Source of the DNA: Lachnospiraceae bacterium
GTDB taxonomy: Bacteria; Bacillota; Clostridia; Lachnospirales; Lachnospiraceae
Reading direction: 5' to 3'
Assembly (NCBI GenBank): GCA_014804495.1
Contig: JAAUZS010000034.1
Span: forward strand, 1-6,491
Length of the DNA stretch: 6,491 bases
The position numbers and the translations under genes were made by a program. The notes under the pieces were generated by a model. The model was not told where the DNA came from. It saw only the letters and a program-made list of their open reading frames with translations, and searched no databases. How positions within the stretch are numbered: position 1 is the stretch's first letter; each line of letters starts with the position of its first letter. Shown here one piece after another: positions 1 through 4,403 of the stretch.

Positions 1-498
1 AAAAGGAGCAACCTCATATGCCTCTCCTCCATTCGCCCTGATTTTTGAACCTACGTTCTCATATCCGCAATATGTCCATGCGACATTAAAATCTGCCGCT
101 GGATTTTCCGTTCCGCTCTCAGTATTAAAGAAAACTGTGACATTCTTATCAATATCCGGGTAATAACAATCCCAGCCCAACCAACTATGCTCGCAGGGAG
201 TTAATCCGCTTAATACGGATGTAGTCGCTGCTACTGTTGTCGGCGGAAACACAGAACTATATGCGCCTGCTAAATGTGTATTGAAAAAGCTGTCCTTTTC
301 AAGATTTCTCTCCACTATGCATTTTCCCATTCCGTCTAACAGTATAACTACTATATTTTCATACCCTTTCGCCAGATATGAATCTACCGTTTTCAGAGTC
401 TGCCTCCCCTCCTTATTGCAGCCAAACTCCGATAAGACAGAGTTTGCTATATTTACTATACAATTAGAATAATCCGGAAATTTCTGTTTCATTTTCAT
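1..498 (-). CDS. Alkaline phosphatase superfamily protein (type I phosphodiesterase/nucleotide pyrophosphatase-like), N-terminal part, cut by left edge
   Basis: Hand translation gives 166 residues with no stop down to base 1, so only the N-terminal part is present; such enzymes are usually about 400 residues. After an N-terminal helix-rich stretch comes VVILLDGMG (about residues 49-57), whose Asp55 matches the first metal ligand of the superfamily. Next is SSVFPPTTVAATTSVLSG (about 81-98), the usual site of the nucleophile, with Thr87 or Thr88 the best candidates. CEHSWLGW and a FFNTES segment follow, as in phosphodiesterase-type members that hydrolyse phosphate mono- or diesters using two metal ions. 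No signal peptide is seen, so it is probably cytoplasmic. ATG 498 is chosen because AAAGGAG (508-514) lies 9 nt upstream; a second in-frame ATG is at 492. The substrate cannot be told from this fragment. A terminator lies about 55 nt upstream and no strong promoter is visible between it and the start. Confidence 0.85.
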   Translation of the reverse strand, partial: MKMKQKFPDYSNCIVNIANSVLSEFGCNKEGRQTLKTVDSYLAKGYENIVVILLDGMGKCIVERNLEKDSFFNTHLAGAYSSVFPPTTVAATTSVLSGLTPCEHSWLGWDCYYPDIDKNVTVFFNTESGTENPAADFNVAWTYCGYENVGSKIRANGGEAYEVAPF

Positions 499-553
499 TT
501 CTATGCTCCTTTCCTATACAAAATCGTCGCTCCATCGTAATTTCCTATAATAC

Positions 554-588
554 AAAAAACGCACCAGGCGTCCATATGCCTGATGCGT
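554..588 (-). terminator. Intrinsic terminator for minus-strand transcripts
   Basis: The arms 560-569 and 578-587 are 10 bases each with an 8-nt loop. Read on the minus strand the stem is CGCATCAGGC/GCCTGGTGCG, with one T-G wobble and otherwise full pairing, followed at once by six T residues (559-554). On the plus strand the wobble becomes a C-A mismatch and no T-tract follows, so the polarity is clearly minus. It ends transcription from the small-ORF unit and/or the secreted-protein gene to the right, and insulates the phosphatase gene to the left. Confidence 0.88.
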
Positions 589-660
589 CAATTTAAATAC
601 AAGATGCAATAATCAGCAGCTCACATTTCATTCATGCACAGACATATAAGACCTACCGGC

Positions 661-694
661 TTATAACTGTGCATTTTGATATGCCCTGTTATAA
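661..694. repeat. Imperfect 14-bp inverted repeat (hairpin)
   Basis: The arms 661-674 (TTATAACTGTGCAT) and 681-694 (ATGCCCTGTTATAA) are complementary at 12 of 14 positions around a 6-nt loop. No T-tract follows on either strand, so it is not a standard terminator. On the minus strand the 5' arm contains the stop codon (691-689) of the 20-codon ORF at 689-751, and the 3' arm begins with an ATG (674-672) opening a 17-codon ORF that ends at 621. It could be an RNA structure in the small transcript or a protein-binding palindrome. Confidence 0.55.
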
Positions 695-751
695 GCAAAT
701 ACGCCTATAATACATGTACATATAACATCTTGAATGTAAGCTGTAACTCAT
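689..751 (-). CDS. Possible 20-codon small ORF with its own promoter and RBS
   Basis: The ORF encodes MSYSLHSRCYMYMYYRRICL and ends in TAA. It is too short for a similarity-based call and I do not recognise it. The case for it is context. AAAGGAG at 761-767 sits 9 nt before the ATG. A near-consensus promoter (778-806) lies just upstream, giving a 5' leader of only about 20 nt. A strong terminator (554-588) closes a transcript of roughly 215 nt. The peptide is rich in Tyr, Arg and Met/Cys, with no clear membrane helix. The same RNA could instead act as a non-coding small RNA, or simply be an unrelated 5' region of the phosphatase gene. Codon use gives no help at this length. Confidence 0.35.
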   Translation of the reverse strand: MSYSLHSRCYMYMYYRRICL

Positions 752-777
752 TTTGTATATCTCCTTTATTTTTTAAT

Positions 778-806
778 ATGATAATACCTGAATTTTCTTT
801 TGTCAA
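778..806 (-). promoter_or_regulatory. Near-consensus sigma-A promoter pointing left, behind the secreted-protein gene
   Basis: On the minus strand a perfect -35 TTGACA (806-801) is followed by a 17-nt spacer and -10 TATCAT (783-778, 5 of 6). The start point would fall near 771. The -35 begins only 5 nt after the stop codon of the secreted-protein gene. The first RBS downstream is that of the 20-codon ORF at 689-751. Confidence 0.7.
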
Positions 807-811
807 TGGTT

Positions 812-1531
812 TTAATACAGAGCAGACATTGCACCCTCAATATCAAAGAATACTTCTTCCAAATGCATTACATCGTATGAGCTGGGCATCCATCCGTCAT
901 CTTCAAGACTGATTCTAACCGTTGTTGCCTGTGTTTCTCCATATGTCACATTCTTAAGCGACTCTTCGAGACAGGCTTTCAATGCCATGGCAAGCCACTC
1001 CGTCATCTCTTCATCGGACGGTAATTCCCGTCCAGCCACCAATATATCAATATACTCATATACTGCACTTATATATGCTTCCATAGCCGGTTTAAATACA
1101 TTCATCTGCTCATAATATACTGTTACGACATAAGAGCCATCAGCCTGTTTCTCAGCCTCACCTACTGTATACTTAACCCCTGAAAGAAGGTCTGCGAATA
1201 ACTTTCTGTATTCTTCTTTTCCCTCTGCTGAAAGCATCGATTCCATTCCTGCTACTTCAGTATCAAGACCATGCTCATAAATTTCCGCTGCTTCTTCAGC
1301 TGTCGCAATACCTGTTAATACCAGTATGGTTGGATCGTTCTTATATGAATTATCCAATAATGCCATTAGGTATAAAGATGCATTGAATTCTTCTGCCTCC
1401 TCAATAGATTCGTTCTCATTTATTGTCTCTTCTGCATAGACGCGTTCACATGAGAAAGCACCTAAAATAAATACAACCATACACATAACCAGTAGTTCTA
1501 AAATTTTCTTACCACATTTTTTTAAGTACAT
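812..1531 (-). CDS. Exported protein of unknown function (239 aa)
   Basis: I do not recognise a named family with confidence. The N-terminus is a typical signal peptide: a Lys-rich n-region (residues 1-9), a hydrophobic core (about 11-27), then a V-Y-A site at 31-33 that suits signal peptidase I, leaving a mature protein of about 206 residues. Cys28 is present, but the preceding A-F-S fits the lipobox poorly, so a lipoprotein is possible but less likely. The mature part starts with an acidic, probably disordered stretch (about 34-48), then a mostly alpha-helical region. A central segment DGSYVVTVYYEQ (about 132-143) looks like beta strands, and another helical region is followed by strands near TVRISLEDDGW. 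This layout resembles small extracellular proteins of the DUF5105/DUF4878 kind common in Clostridia, but that is only a resemblance. The start is supported by AGGAGG (1539-1544) 7 nt upstream of ATG 1531. It has its own promoter and appears monocistronic. Confidence 0.85.
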   Translation of the reverse strand: MYLKKCGKKILELLVMCMVVFILGAFSCERVYAEETINENESIEEAEEFNASLYLMALLDNSYKNDPTILVLTGIATAEEAAEIYEHGLDTEVAGMESMLSAEGKEEYRKLFADLLSGVKYTVGEAEKQADGSYVVTVYYEQMNVFKPAMEAYISAVYEYIDILVAGRELPSDEEMTEWLAMALKACLEESLKNVTYGETQATTVRISLEDDGWMPSSYDVMHLEEVFFDIEGAMSALY

Positions 1532-1617
1532 TACTTTTCCTCCTGTCTTCTTTTATTCTTTTTCAAATATTCATTTCCTGCTGCCAGCCTCATATTTTTG
1601 CATTGGTAGCAAACCTT

Positions 1618-1646
1618 ATTTTACCATTTAAATATTATAATGACAA
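1618..1646 (-). promoter_or_regulatory. Promoter of the secreted-protein gene
   Basis: On the minus strand, TTGTCA (1646-1641, 5 of 6), a 17-nt spacer and TAAAAT (1623-1618, 5 of 6) preceded by TGG, an extended -10. It implies a 5' leader of about 80 nt before ATG 1531. An overlapping TATAAT (1638-1633) is an alternative -10 but lacks a good -35. Confidence 0.6.
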
Positions 1647-1677
1647 TGTTTTTTAATGAAATCTCACACTTCTTAGG

Positions 1678-1703
1678 CAAAAACGATCAAAAACAATCAA
1701 AGC
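1678..1703. repeat. Short tandem repeat, about 2.6 copies of CAAAAACRAT
   Basis: CAAAAACGAT (1678-1687) is followed at once by CAAAAACAAT (1688-1697) and a partial copy CAAAGC (1698-1703). The 10-bp period equals about one helical turn. It lies between the two divergent promoters, upstream of both, as expected for a binding site of a regulator or for a bent A-tract. This could also be chance in AT-rich DNA. Confidence 0.35.
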
Positions 1704-1754
1704 AGCATATAAATGGGAATGAACCGGAAATTTGCGTACAAACTAATAAACTTG

Positions 1755-1763
1755 TGTTATAAT
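1755..1763 (+). promoter_or_regulatory. Extended -10 promoter of the small membrane-protein gene
   Basis: TGT followed by a perfect TATAAT (1758-1763) forms an extended -10. The -35 is weak: CGTACA at 1735-1740 with a 17-nt spacer matches only 3 of 6. The start point near 1770 gives a leader of about 35 nt to ATG 1805. Confidence 0.6.
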
Positions 1764-1804
1764 CGGGTGTGTAGCATGATTTCAAAACAAGAGGAGATGG
1801 CAAT

Positions 1805-2284
1805 ATGTTTAATTTGGGTTTTTCATATGTAGGACTTATTTATCTACTGATGTTATTTATACCAAATATAATTTGGACGAAACATCAACCTAAAGATTAT
1901 GAACAATATGCCCAAAAGGAAAATAAGGTTTTGCAAACCTTAGAGAGAATCGGAGAAGTATTAGTGTGCTGCCTCGTACTGATATTCTCTGATTTTAATA
2001 TGCGACTTAATTCTCTATGGAGCATATGGCTGTTGCCCTCATTCTTACTGATGCTGCTGTATGAATTATATTGGGTACGATATTTTAAAAGCGAAAAAAA
2101 TATGTCCGATTTTTACAGTAGTATTTGCGGAATTCCGGTGGCAGGCGCTACTCTTCCGGTAATGGCTTTCTTTTTACTGGGTATATACGGAAAAAATGTC
2201 CTTCTCCTTGCGGCAGTCGTTATACTTGGCGTTGGACACGTTGGTATTCATCTGCAGCATAGGAATGAAATCCTTAGTAAATAA
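1805..2284 (+). CDS. Small integral membrane protein of unknown function (159 aa)
   Basis: The protein has about five hydrophobic segments: residues 5-24, 48-62, 71-91, 109-128 and 131-150. Between the first and second is a polar stretch (about 25-47, with HQPKDYEQYAQKENK), and between the third and fourth another (about 92-107, with FKSEKNMSDFY). Notable residues include PNIIWTK at the end of the first helix, SDFN after the second, and a His-rich C-terminal end (GHVGIHLQHR, about 144-153). The whole looks like a small membrane-protein family that I believe is common in Clostridia but has no known function; I have no firm domain name. No enzyme motif is seen. ATG 1805 is supported by GAGGAG (1791-1796) 8 nt upstream; the ATG at 1797 is out of frame. 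It has its own promoter and converges with the ATPase gene, with 9 nt between stops and no visible terminator there. Confidence 0.85.
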   Translation: MFNLGFSYVGLIYLLMLFIPNIIWTKHQPKDYEQYAQKENKVLQTLERIGEVLVCCLVLIFSDFNMRLNSLWSIWLLPSFLLMLLYELYWVRYFKSEKNMSDFYSSICGIPVAGATLPVMAFFLLGIYGKNVLLLAAVVILGVGHVGIHLQHRNEILSK

Positions 2285-2293
2285 AAAGCTGAT

Positions 2294-3577
2294 TCAAATA
2301 ATAGAATACAGCGGCAGGTTTATAATCCAATCCTCTTTTTTATAGTCCGACATTGAGGTGCGGACTGAAATTTCAGGATTGAATTTCTCCCTATATGCTT
2401 TAAGACTCTTTGCTTTCAGATTTACCTCTGCCTTGACCTCCATTGGTATAATCTGCTCTCCGTTATCTATAATAAAATCAATTTCACAGGAACCGCGGTC
2501 ATTAGTATAATAATAAATGCCCAAGTCATCTATGGTTTCAAGTTGCTGGCATACATACTGCTCAGTCAATGCACCTTTAAATTCGGTAAATAAATCATTT
2601 CCGGAAATCAACGTGCGCTGGCGCAGTCCGGTCATACAACCCAAAAGTCCCACATCAACTATAAACAGCTTAAAAGCTTTCAAATCCTCATAAGCTTTCA
2701 ATGGAATTCTTGCTGCATTTACACGACTTATCTTGTGAACCAGCCCGCAATCGCAAAGCCACATAATTGCTGTTTCAAATTCCTTTGCCCTTCCGCCTTC
2801 ACGCACAAGACCATAGATAAACTTTTTATTCTCTTTCGCAAGTTGAGAAGGGATACTGTTCCATATCATACGTATTTTGGGAACAATTTCTATAGGCGCA
2901 TGTTTGGAAAAATCCTGTTCATAGGCTGCCAGTATTCTCTTTTGGATTGTTCTGACTTCATTAAAATCCTTTTCCTCCACAAAACACTGAACTGCTTCCG
3001 GCATACCTCCGACAAAATAATACTGCTTAAGCGCGTCTATATATGTCTGCTTAAAAGCGGTAACCATCGAGTAGTCACGATTATCAAGAAGTACAGCGAA
3101 GCGCTCACCTGCAACCGCCGTTAAAAATTCCTTAAATGACAGTGGATACAGTTTTAAGAAATCCACTTTACCTACCGGAAACAATGTACCCTCATGCAAA
3201 GCAATGCCCAATAATGAACCTGCACATACAATATGATACTGTGGTGCGTTTTCATAAAAATATTTTAGTGATGAAAGTGCCCTTGGCACCTCCTGTACTT
3301 CATCAAATATGAGCAATGTGTTATCCGGACTGATTTTTTTGCCAACATATAACTCAATCCCCATAATAATACGTTCTATATTCAAGTCAGTGGCAAACAG
3401 CTCCTTCATTTCGGGATTGGAATCAAAATTTATATATACAGCAGCATCATATGCCTTACCGCCGAATTCCTTCATCAGCCAAGTCTTTCCGACCTGTCTT
3501 GCACCCTCGATAATCAACGGCTTACGATGTTTGCTGTCTTTCCATCTATACAGTTTTTCAATTGCAGTTCTATACAC
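2294..3577 (-). CDS. AAA_14/DUF4143-family ATP-binding protein (427 aa from the GTG start)
   Basis: The N-terminal domain is a P-loop ATPase. Walker A is GARQVGKTW (residues 25-33), Walker B is LLIFDEVQE (88-96), and CAGSLLG (118-124) fits a sensor strand. A typical FVGGMPEAV linker (188-196) leads through a helical middle region to the DUF4143 C-terminal domain. There EIDFII (365-370) and PMEVKAE (378-384) form a PD-(D/E)xK nuclease-like core with Asp367, Glu380 and Lys382. Length and domain order are those of the family, common and often multicopy in anaerobic Firmicutes and Bacteroidetes; its role is not established. I prefer GTG 3577 because GGAGGT (3584-3589) lies 6 nt upstream and the product then begins MYRTAIEKLY, normal for the family. 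The longer GTG 3619 start adds 14 residues, has no RBS, and lies about where transcription should begin. It is probably transcribed alone. Confidence 0.93.
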   Translation of the reverse strand: MYRTAIEKLYRWKDSKHRKPLIIEGARQVGKTWLMKEFGGKAYDAAVYINFDSNPEMKELFATDLNIERIIMGIELYVGKKISPDNTLLIFDEVQEVPRALSSLKYFYENAPQYHIVCAGSLLGIALHEGTLFPVGKVDFLKLYPLSFKEFLTAVAGERFAVLLDNRDYSMVTAFKQTYIDALKQYYFVGGMPEAVQCFVEEKDFNEVRTIQKRILAAYEQDFSKHAPIEIVPKIRMIWNSIPSQLAKENKKFIYGLVREGGRAKEFETAIMWLCDCGLVHKISRVNAARIPLKAYEDLKAFKLFIVDVGLLGCMTGLRQRTLISGNDLFTEFKGALTEQYVCQQLETIDDLGIYYYTNDRGSCEIDFIIDNGEQIIPMEVKAEVNLKAKSLKAYREKFNPEISVRTSMSDYKKEDWIINLPLYSII

Positions 3578-3607
3578 AAACTTACCTCCATCAAGTGATA
3601 TGAACCT

Positions 3608-3636
3608 AGTATAGCACACTAACGCATAATATACAA
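3608..3636 (-). promoter_or_regulatory. Candidate promoter of the ATPase gene
   Basis: On the minus strand, TTGTAT (3636-3631) is followed by a 17-nt spacer and TATACT (3613-3608), preceded by TGC, an extended -10. The start point near 3601 leaves about 24 nt before the GTG 3577 start and lies downstream of the alternative GTG at 3619. This supports the shorter protein. Confidence 0.5.
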
Positions 3637-3648
3637 CGATAATCTATG

Positions 3649-3702
3649 TTGTTATTACACTTTTTACAACGTAAATTGTTATTATTTCAACACTTTTTTA
3701 CA
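3649..3702. repeat. Two imperfect direct repeats upstream of the ATPase promoter
   Basis: TTGTTATTACACTTTTTACA (3649-3668) recurs at 3676-3702 as TTGTTATTA, then a 7-nt insertion (TTTCAAC), then an ACTTTTTTACA tail. The repeat units start 27 nt apart. Short ACAAC/GTTGT inverted pairs also surround this stretch, for example 3634-3638 with 3648-3652. The location just upstream of the -35 fits an operator or UP-like element, but the DNA is very AT-rich. Confidence 0.35.
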
Positions 3703-3759
3703 GTGAATACGCGTCCCAGCTTTTGCACCTTGGATATTTATGATTATATATAAAACTTA

Positions 3760-3788
3760 TTGCTTATTTTCAACATAAAGAATACAAT
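3760..3788 (+). promoter_or_regulatory. Candidate promoter of the PAS-protein gene
   Basis: TTGCTT (3760-3765) is followed by a 17-nt spacer and TACAAT (3783-3788, 5 of 6). The start point near 3795 gives a 5' leader of about 105 nt that includes the two hairpins and the short ORF. An alternative further upstream is TTGCAC (3723-3728) with a TATATA near 3745-3752. Confidence 0.45.
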
Positions 3789-3828
3789 ATCATTAAAACA
3801 TCCGTAAAAACAAAATAAAGGAGTACAA

Positions 3829-3883
3829 GGTTGAAAATTAAAAATTTTCAACCGCAAGTTTGTGCTTGATGGCACAAACTCGC
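3829..3883 (+). promoter_or_regulatory. Structured mRNA leader with two consecutive hairpins before the PAS gene
   Basis: Hairpin 1 has perfect 11-bp arms, GGTTGAAAATT (3829-3839) and AATTTTCAACC (3843-3853), around a 3-nt loop. Hairpin 2 directly follows: arms AGTTTGTGC (3857-3865) and GCACAAACT (3872-3880), 9 bp, extended outward past one mismatch by GC/GC (3854-3855 with 3882-3883), with loop TTGATG. Neither is followed by a T-tract, so neither is an intrinsic terminator. They lie between a strong RBS (3817-3823) and the PAS start. I do not recognise a known riboswitch or T-box. Confidence 0.65.
3831..3869 (+). CDS. Possible 12-codon leader ORF (TTG start) upstream of the PAS gene
   Basis: AAAGGAG (3817-3823) stands 7 nt before TTG 3831, better RBS spacing than that of the PAS gene itself. 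The ORF encodes MKIKNFQPQVCA and ends at TGA 3867-3869. The start codon lies in the 5' arm of hairpin 1 and the stop lies in the loop of hairpin 2. The stop overlaps an ATG (TGATG), and the ORF is in the same frame as the PAS gene with no other stop between them. A leader peptide coupling translation to downstream expression is one reading; a decayed N-terminal extension or a chance RBS-like string are others. Confidence 0.35.
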   Translation: MKIKNFQPQVCA

Positions 3884-3899
3884 AGACTTAGAGAGGAGC

Positions 3900-4310
3900 A
3901 TGGTTATAAATATGAAAGAATCAGAATATCAGAATTTAAAACAGTATGCCGACTTTTATAAAAGCATCATAGATATGGACAGGAGCGCTATAGTAATCTG
4001 CAACCTTGAGCATGACATCATATATATGAATCCGGCTGCAATTTCATATTACTCCAAAGGCGGCGGGGAGAAACTTATCGGGCAGAGTATCATGAACTGC
4101 CACAATAAAGAATCACAGAAAAAAATACATCAGGTAGTAGAATGGTTCGCCTCGTCTACAGAACACAACCTCGTCTATACATTTTATAATGCAAAACAGA
4201 ATAAAGATGTATATATGGTTGCGCTAAGAGACGGAGACAAATTAATCGGGTACTATGAGAAACATGAATACAGAAATAAAGAAACCATGAAAATGTATGA
4301 TTTATGGTAA
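3900..4310 (+). CDS. Stand-alone PAS-domain protein (136 aa)
   Basis: Nearly the whole protein is one PAS fold: a short N-terminal helix (about residues 5-25), then IVICNLEHDIIYMNPAA (31-47) for the first PAS strands. LIGQSIMNCHN (59-69) precedes the central helix, and YMVALRDGDKLIGYYEKHEYR (about 105-125) gives the last strands. The CHN motif at 67-69 sits where PAS domains of the DUF438/PAS_10 type carry CHP, so ligand or cofactor binding is conceivable but unproven. There is no kinase, HTH, GGDEF or membrane segment, so it is probably a cytoplasmic sensor acting through partners. The start is uncertain: ATG 3900 has GAGG/GGAG only 1-3 nt upstream, while in-frame ATG 3912 (132 aa, MKESEYQNL) has the same RBS 13 nt upstream. 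The gene is preceded by a structured leader, followed by a terminator, and is monocistronic. Confidence 0.88.
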   Translation: MVINMKESEYQNLKQYADFYKSIIDMDRSAIVICNLEHDIIYMNPAAISYYSKGGGEKLIGQSIMNCHNKESQKKIHQVVEWFASSTEHNLVYTFYNAKQNKDVYMVALRDGDKLIGYYEKHEYRNKETMKMYDLW

Positions 4311-4331
4311 TATTGTATTGATAAATACTTT

Positions 4332-4366
4332 TAAAGAGCCATGCTGCTGCAAGGCTCTTTATTTTA
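4332..4366 (+). terminator. Intrinsic terminator after the PAS gene
   Basis: The arms 4332-4340 (TAAAGAGCC) and 4353-4361 (GGCTCTTTA) form 9 bp around a 12-nt loop, followed by TTTT (4362-4365). It starts 21 nt after the PAS stop codon. Read on the minus strand the stem is the same but the T-tract is poor, so it may only partly stop the ABC operon, which ends at 4375. Confidence 0.75.
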
Positions 4367-4403
4367 ATACGGCGTCAGGCAATATCTTCCATCTGCGCCG
4401 TAT
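4367..4403. repeat. 8-bp inverted repeat spanning the end of the ABC gene
   Basis: ATACGGCG (4367-4374) and CGCCGTAT (4396-4403) are perfectly complementary around a 21-nt loop that contains the stop codon (TGA, 4377-4375) of the ABC gene. As RNA it would form a hairpin right at the 3' end of the operon, next to the terminator at 4332-4366. It may protect the 3' end or be chance. Confidence 0.35.

Noticed and set aside
281..472. Plus-strand ORF of 63 codons
   Set aside because: It lies entirely antisense to the phosphatase gene, whose motifs are clear, and has no RBS or promoter.
586..591. TTGACG on the minus strand as a -35 for the phosphatase gene
   Set aside because: It is part of the terminator flank and no -10 lies 16-18 nt downstream.
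676..912. Plus-strand ORF of 78 codons
   Set aside because: It overlaps the 3' end of the secreted-protein gene on the other strand, has no RBS, and its second half is just the antisense of that gene.
1436..1460. Lipobox at Cys28 of the secreted protein
   Set aside because: A-F-S before the Cys has Phe at the -2 position, which is a poor lipobox; the V-Y-A signal peptidase I site a few residues on is better.
2735..3614. Two plus-strand ORFs (2735-3124, 3309-3614) opposite the ATPase
   Set aside because: Both are antisense shadows of a gene with intact Walker motifs and a complete DUF4143 domain; no initiation signals.
3829..3853. Hairpin 1 of the PAS leader as a terminator or attenuator
   Set aside because: The stem is AT-rich and is followed by GCAAG and not by a T-run, so intrinsic termination is unlikely.
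3867..3869. TGA as a selenocysteine codon in an extended PAS protein
   Set aside because: A bacterial SECIS lies just downstream of the UGA, whereas here the TGA is in the loop of the hairpin itself; no selenoprotein family fits. Termination is the simpler reading.
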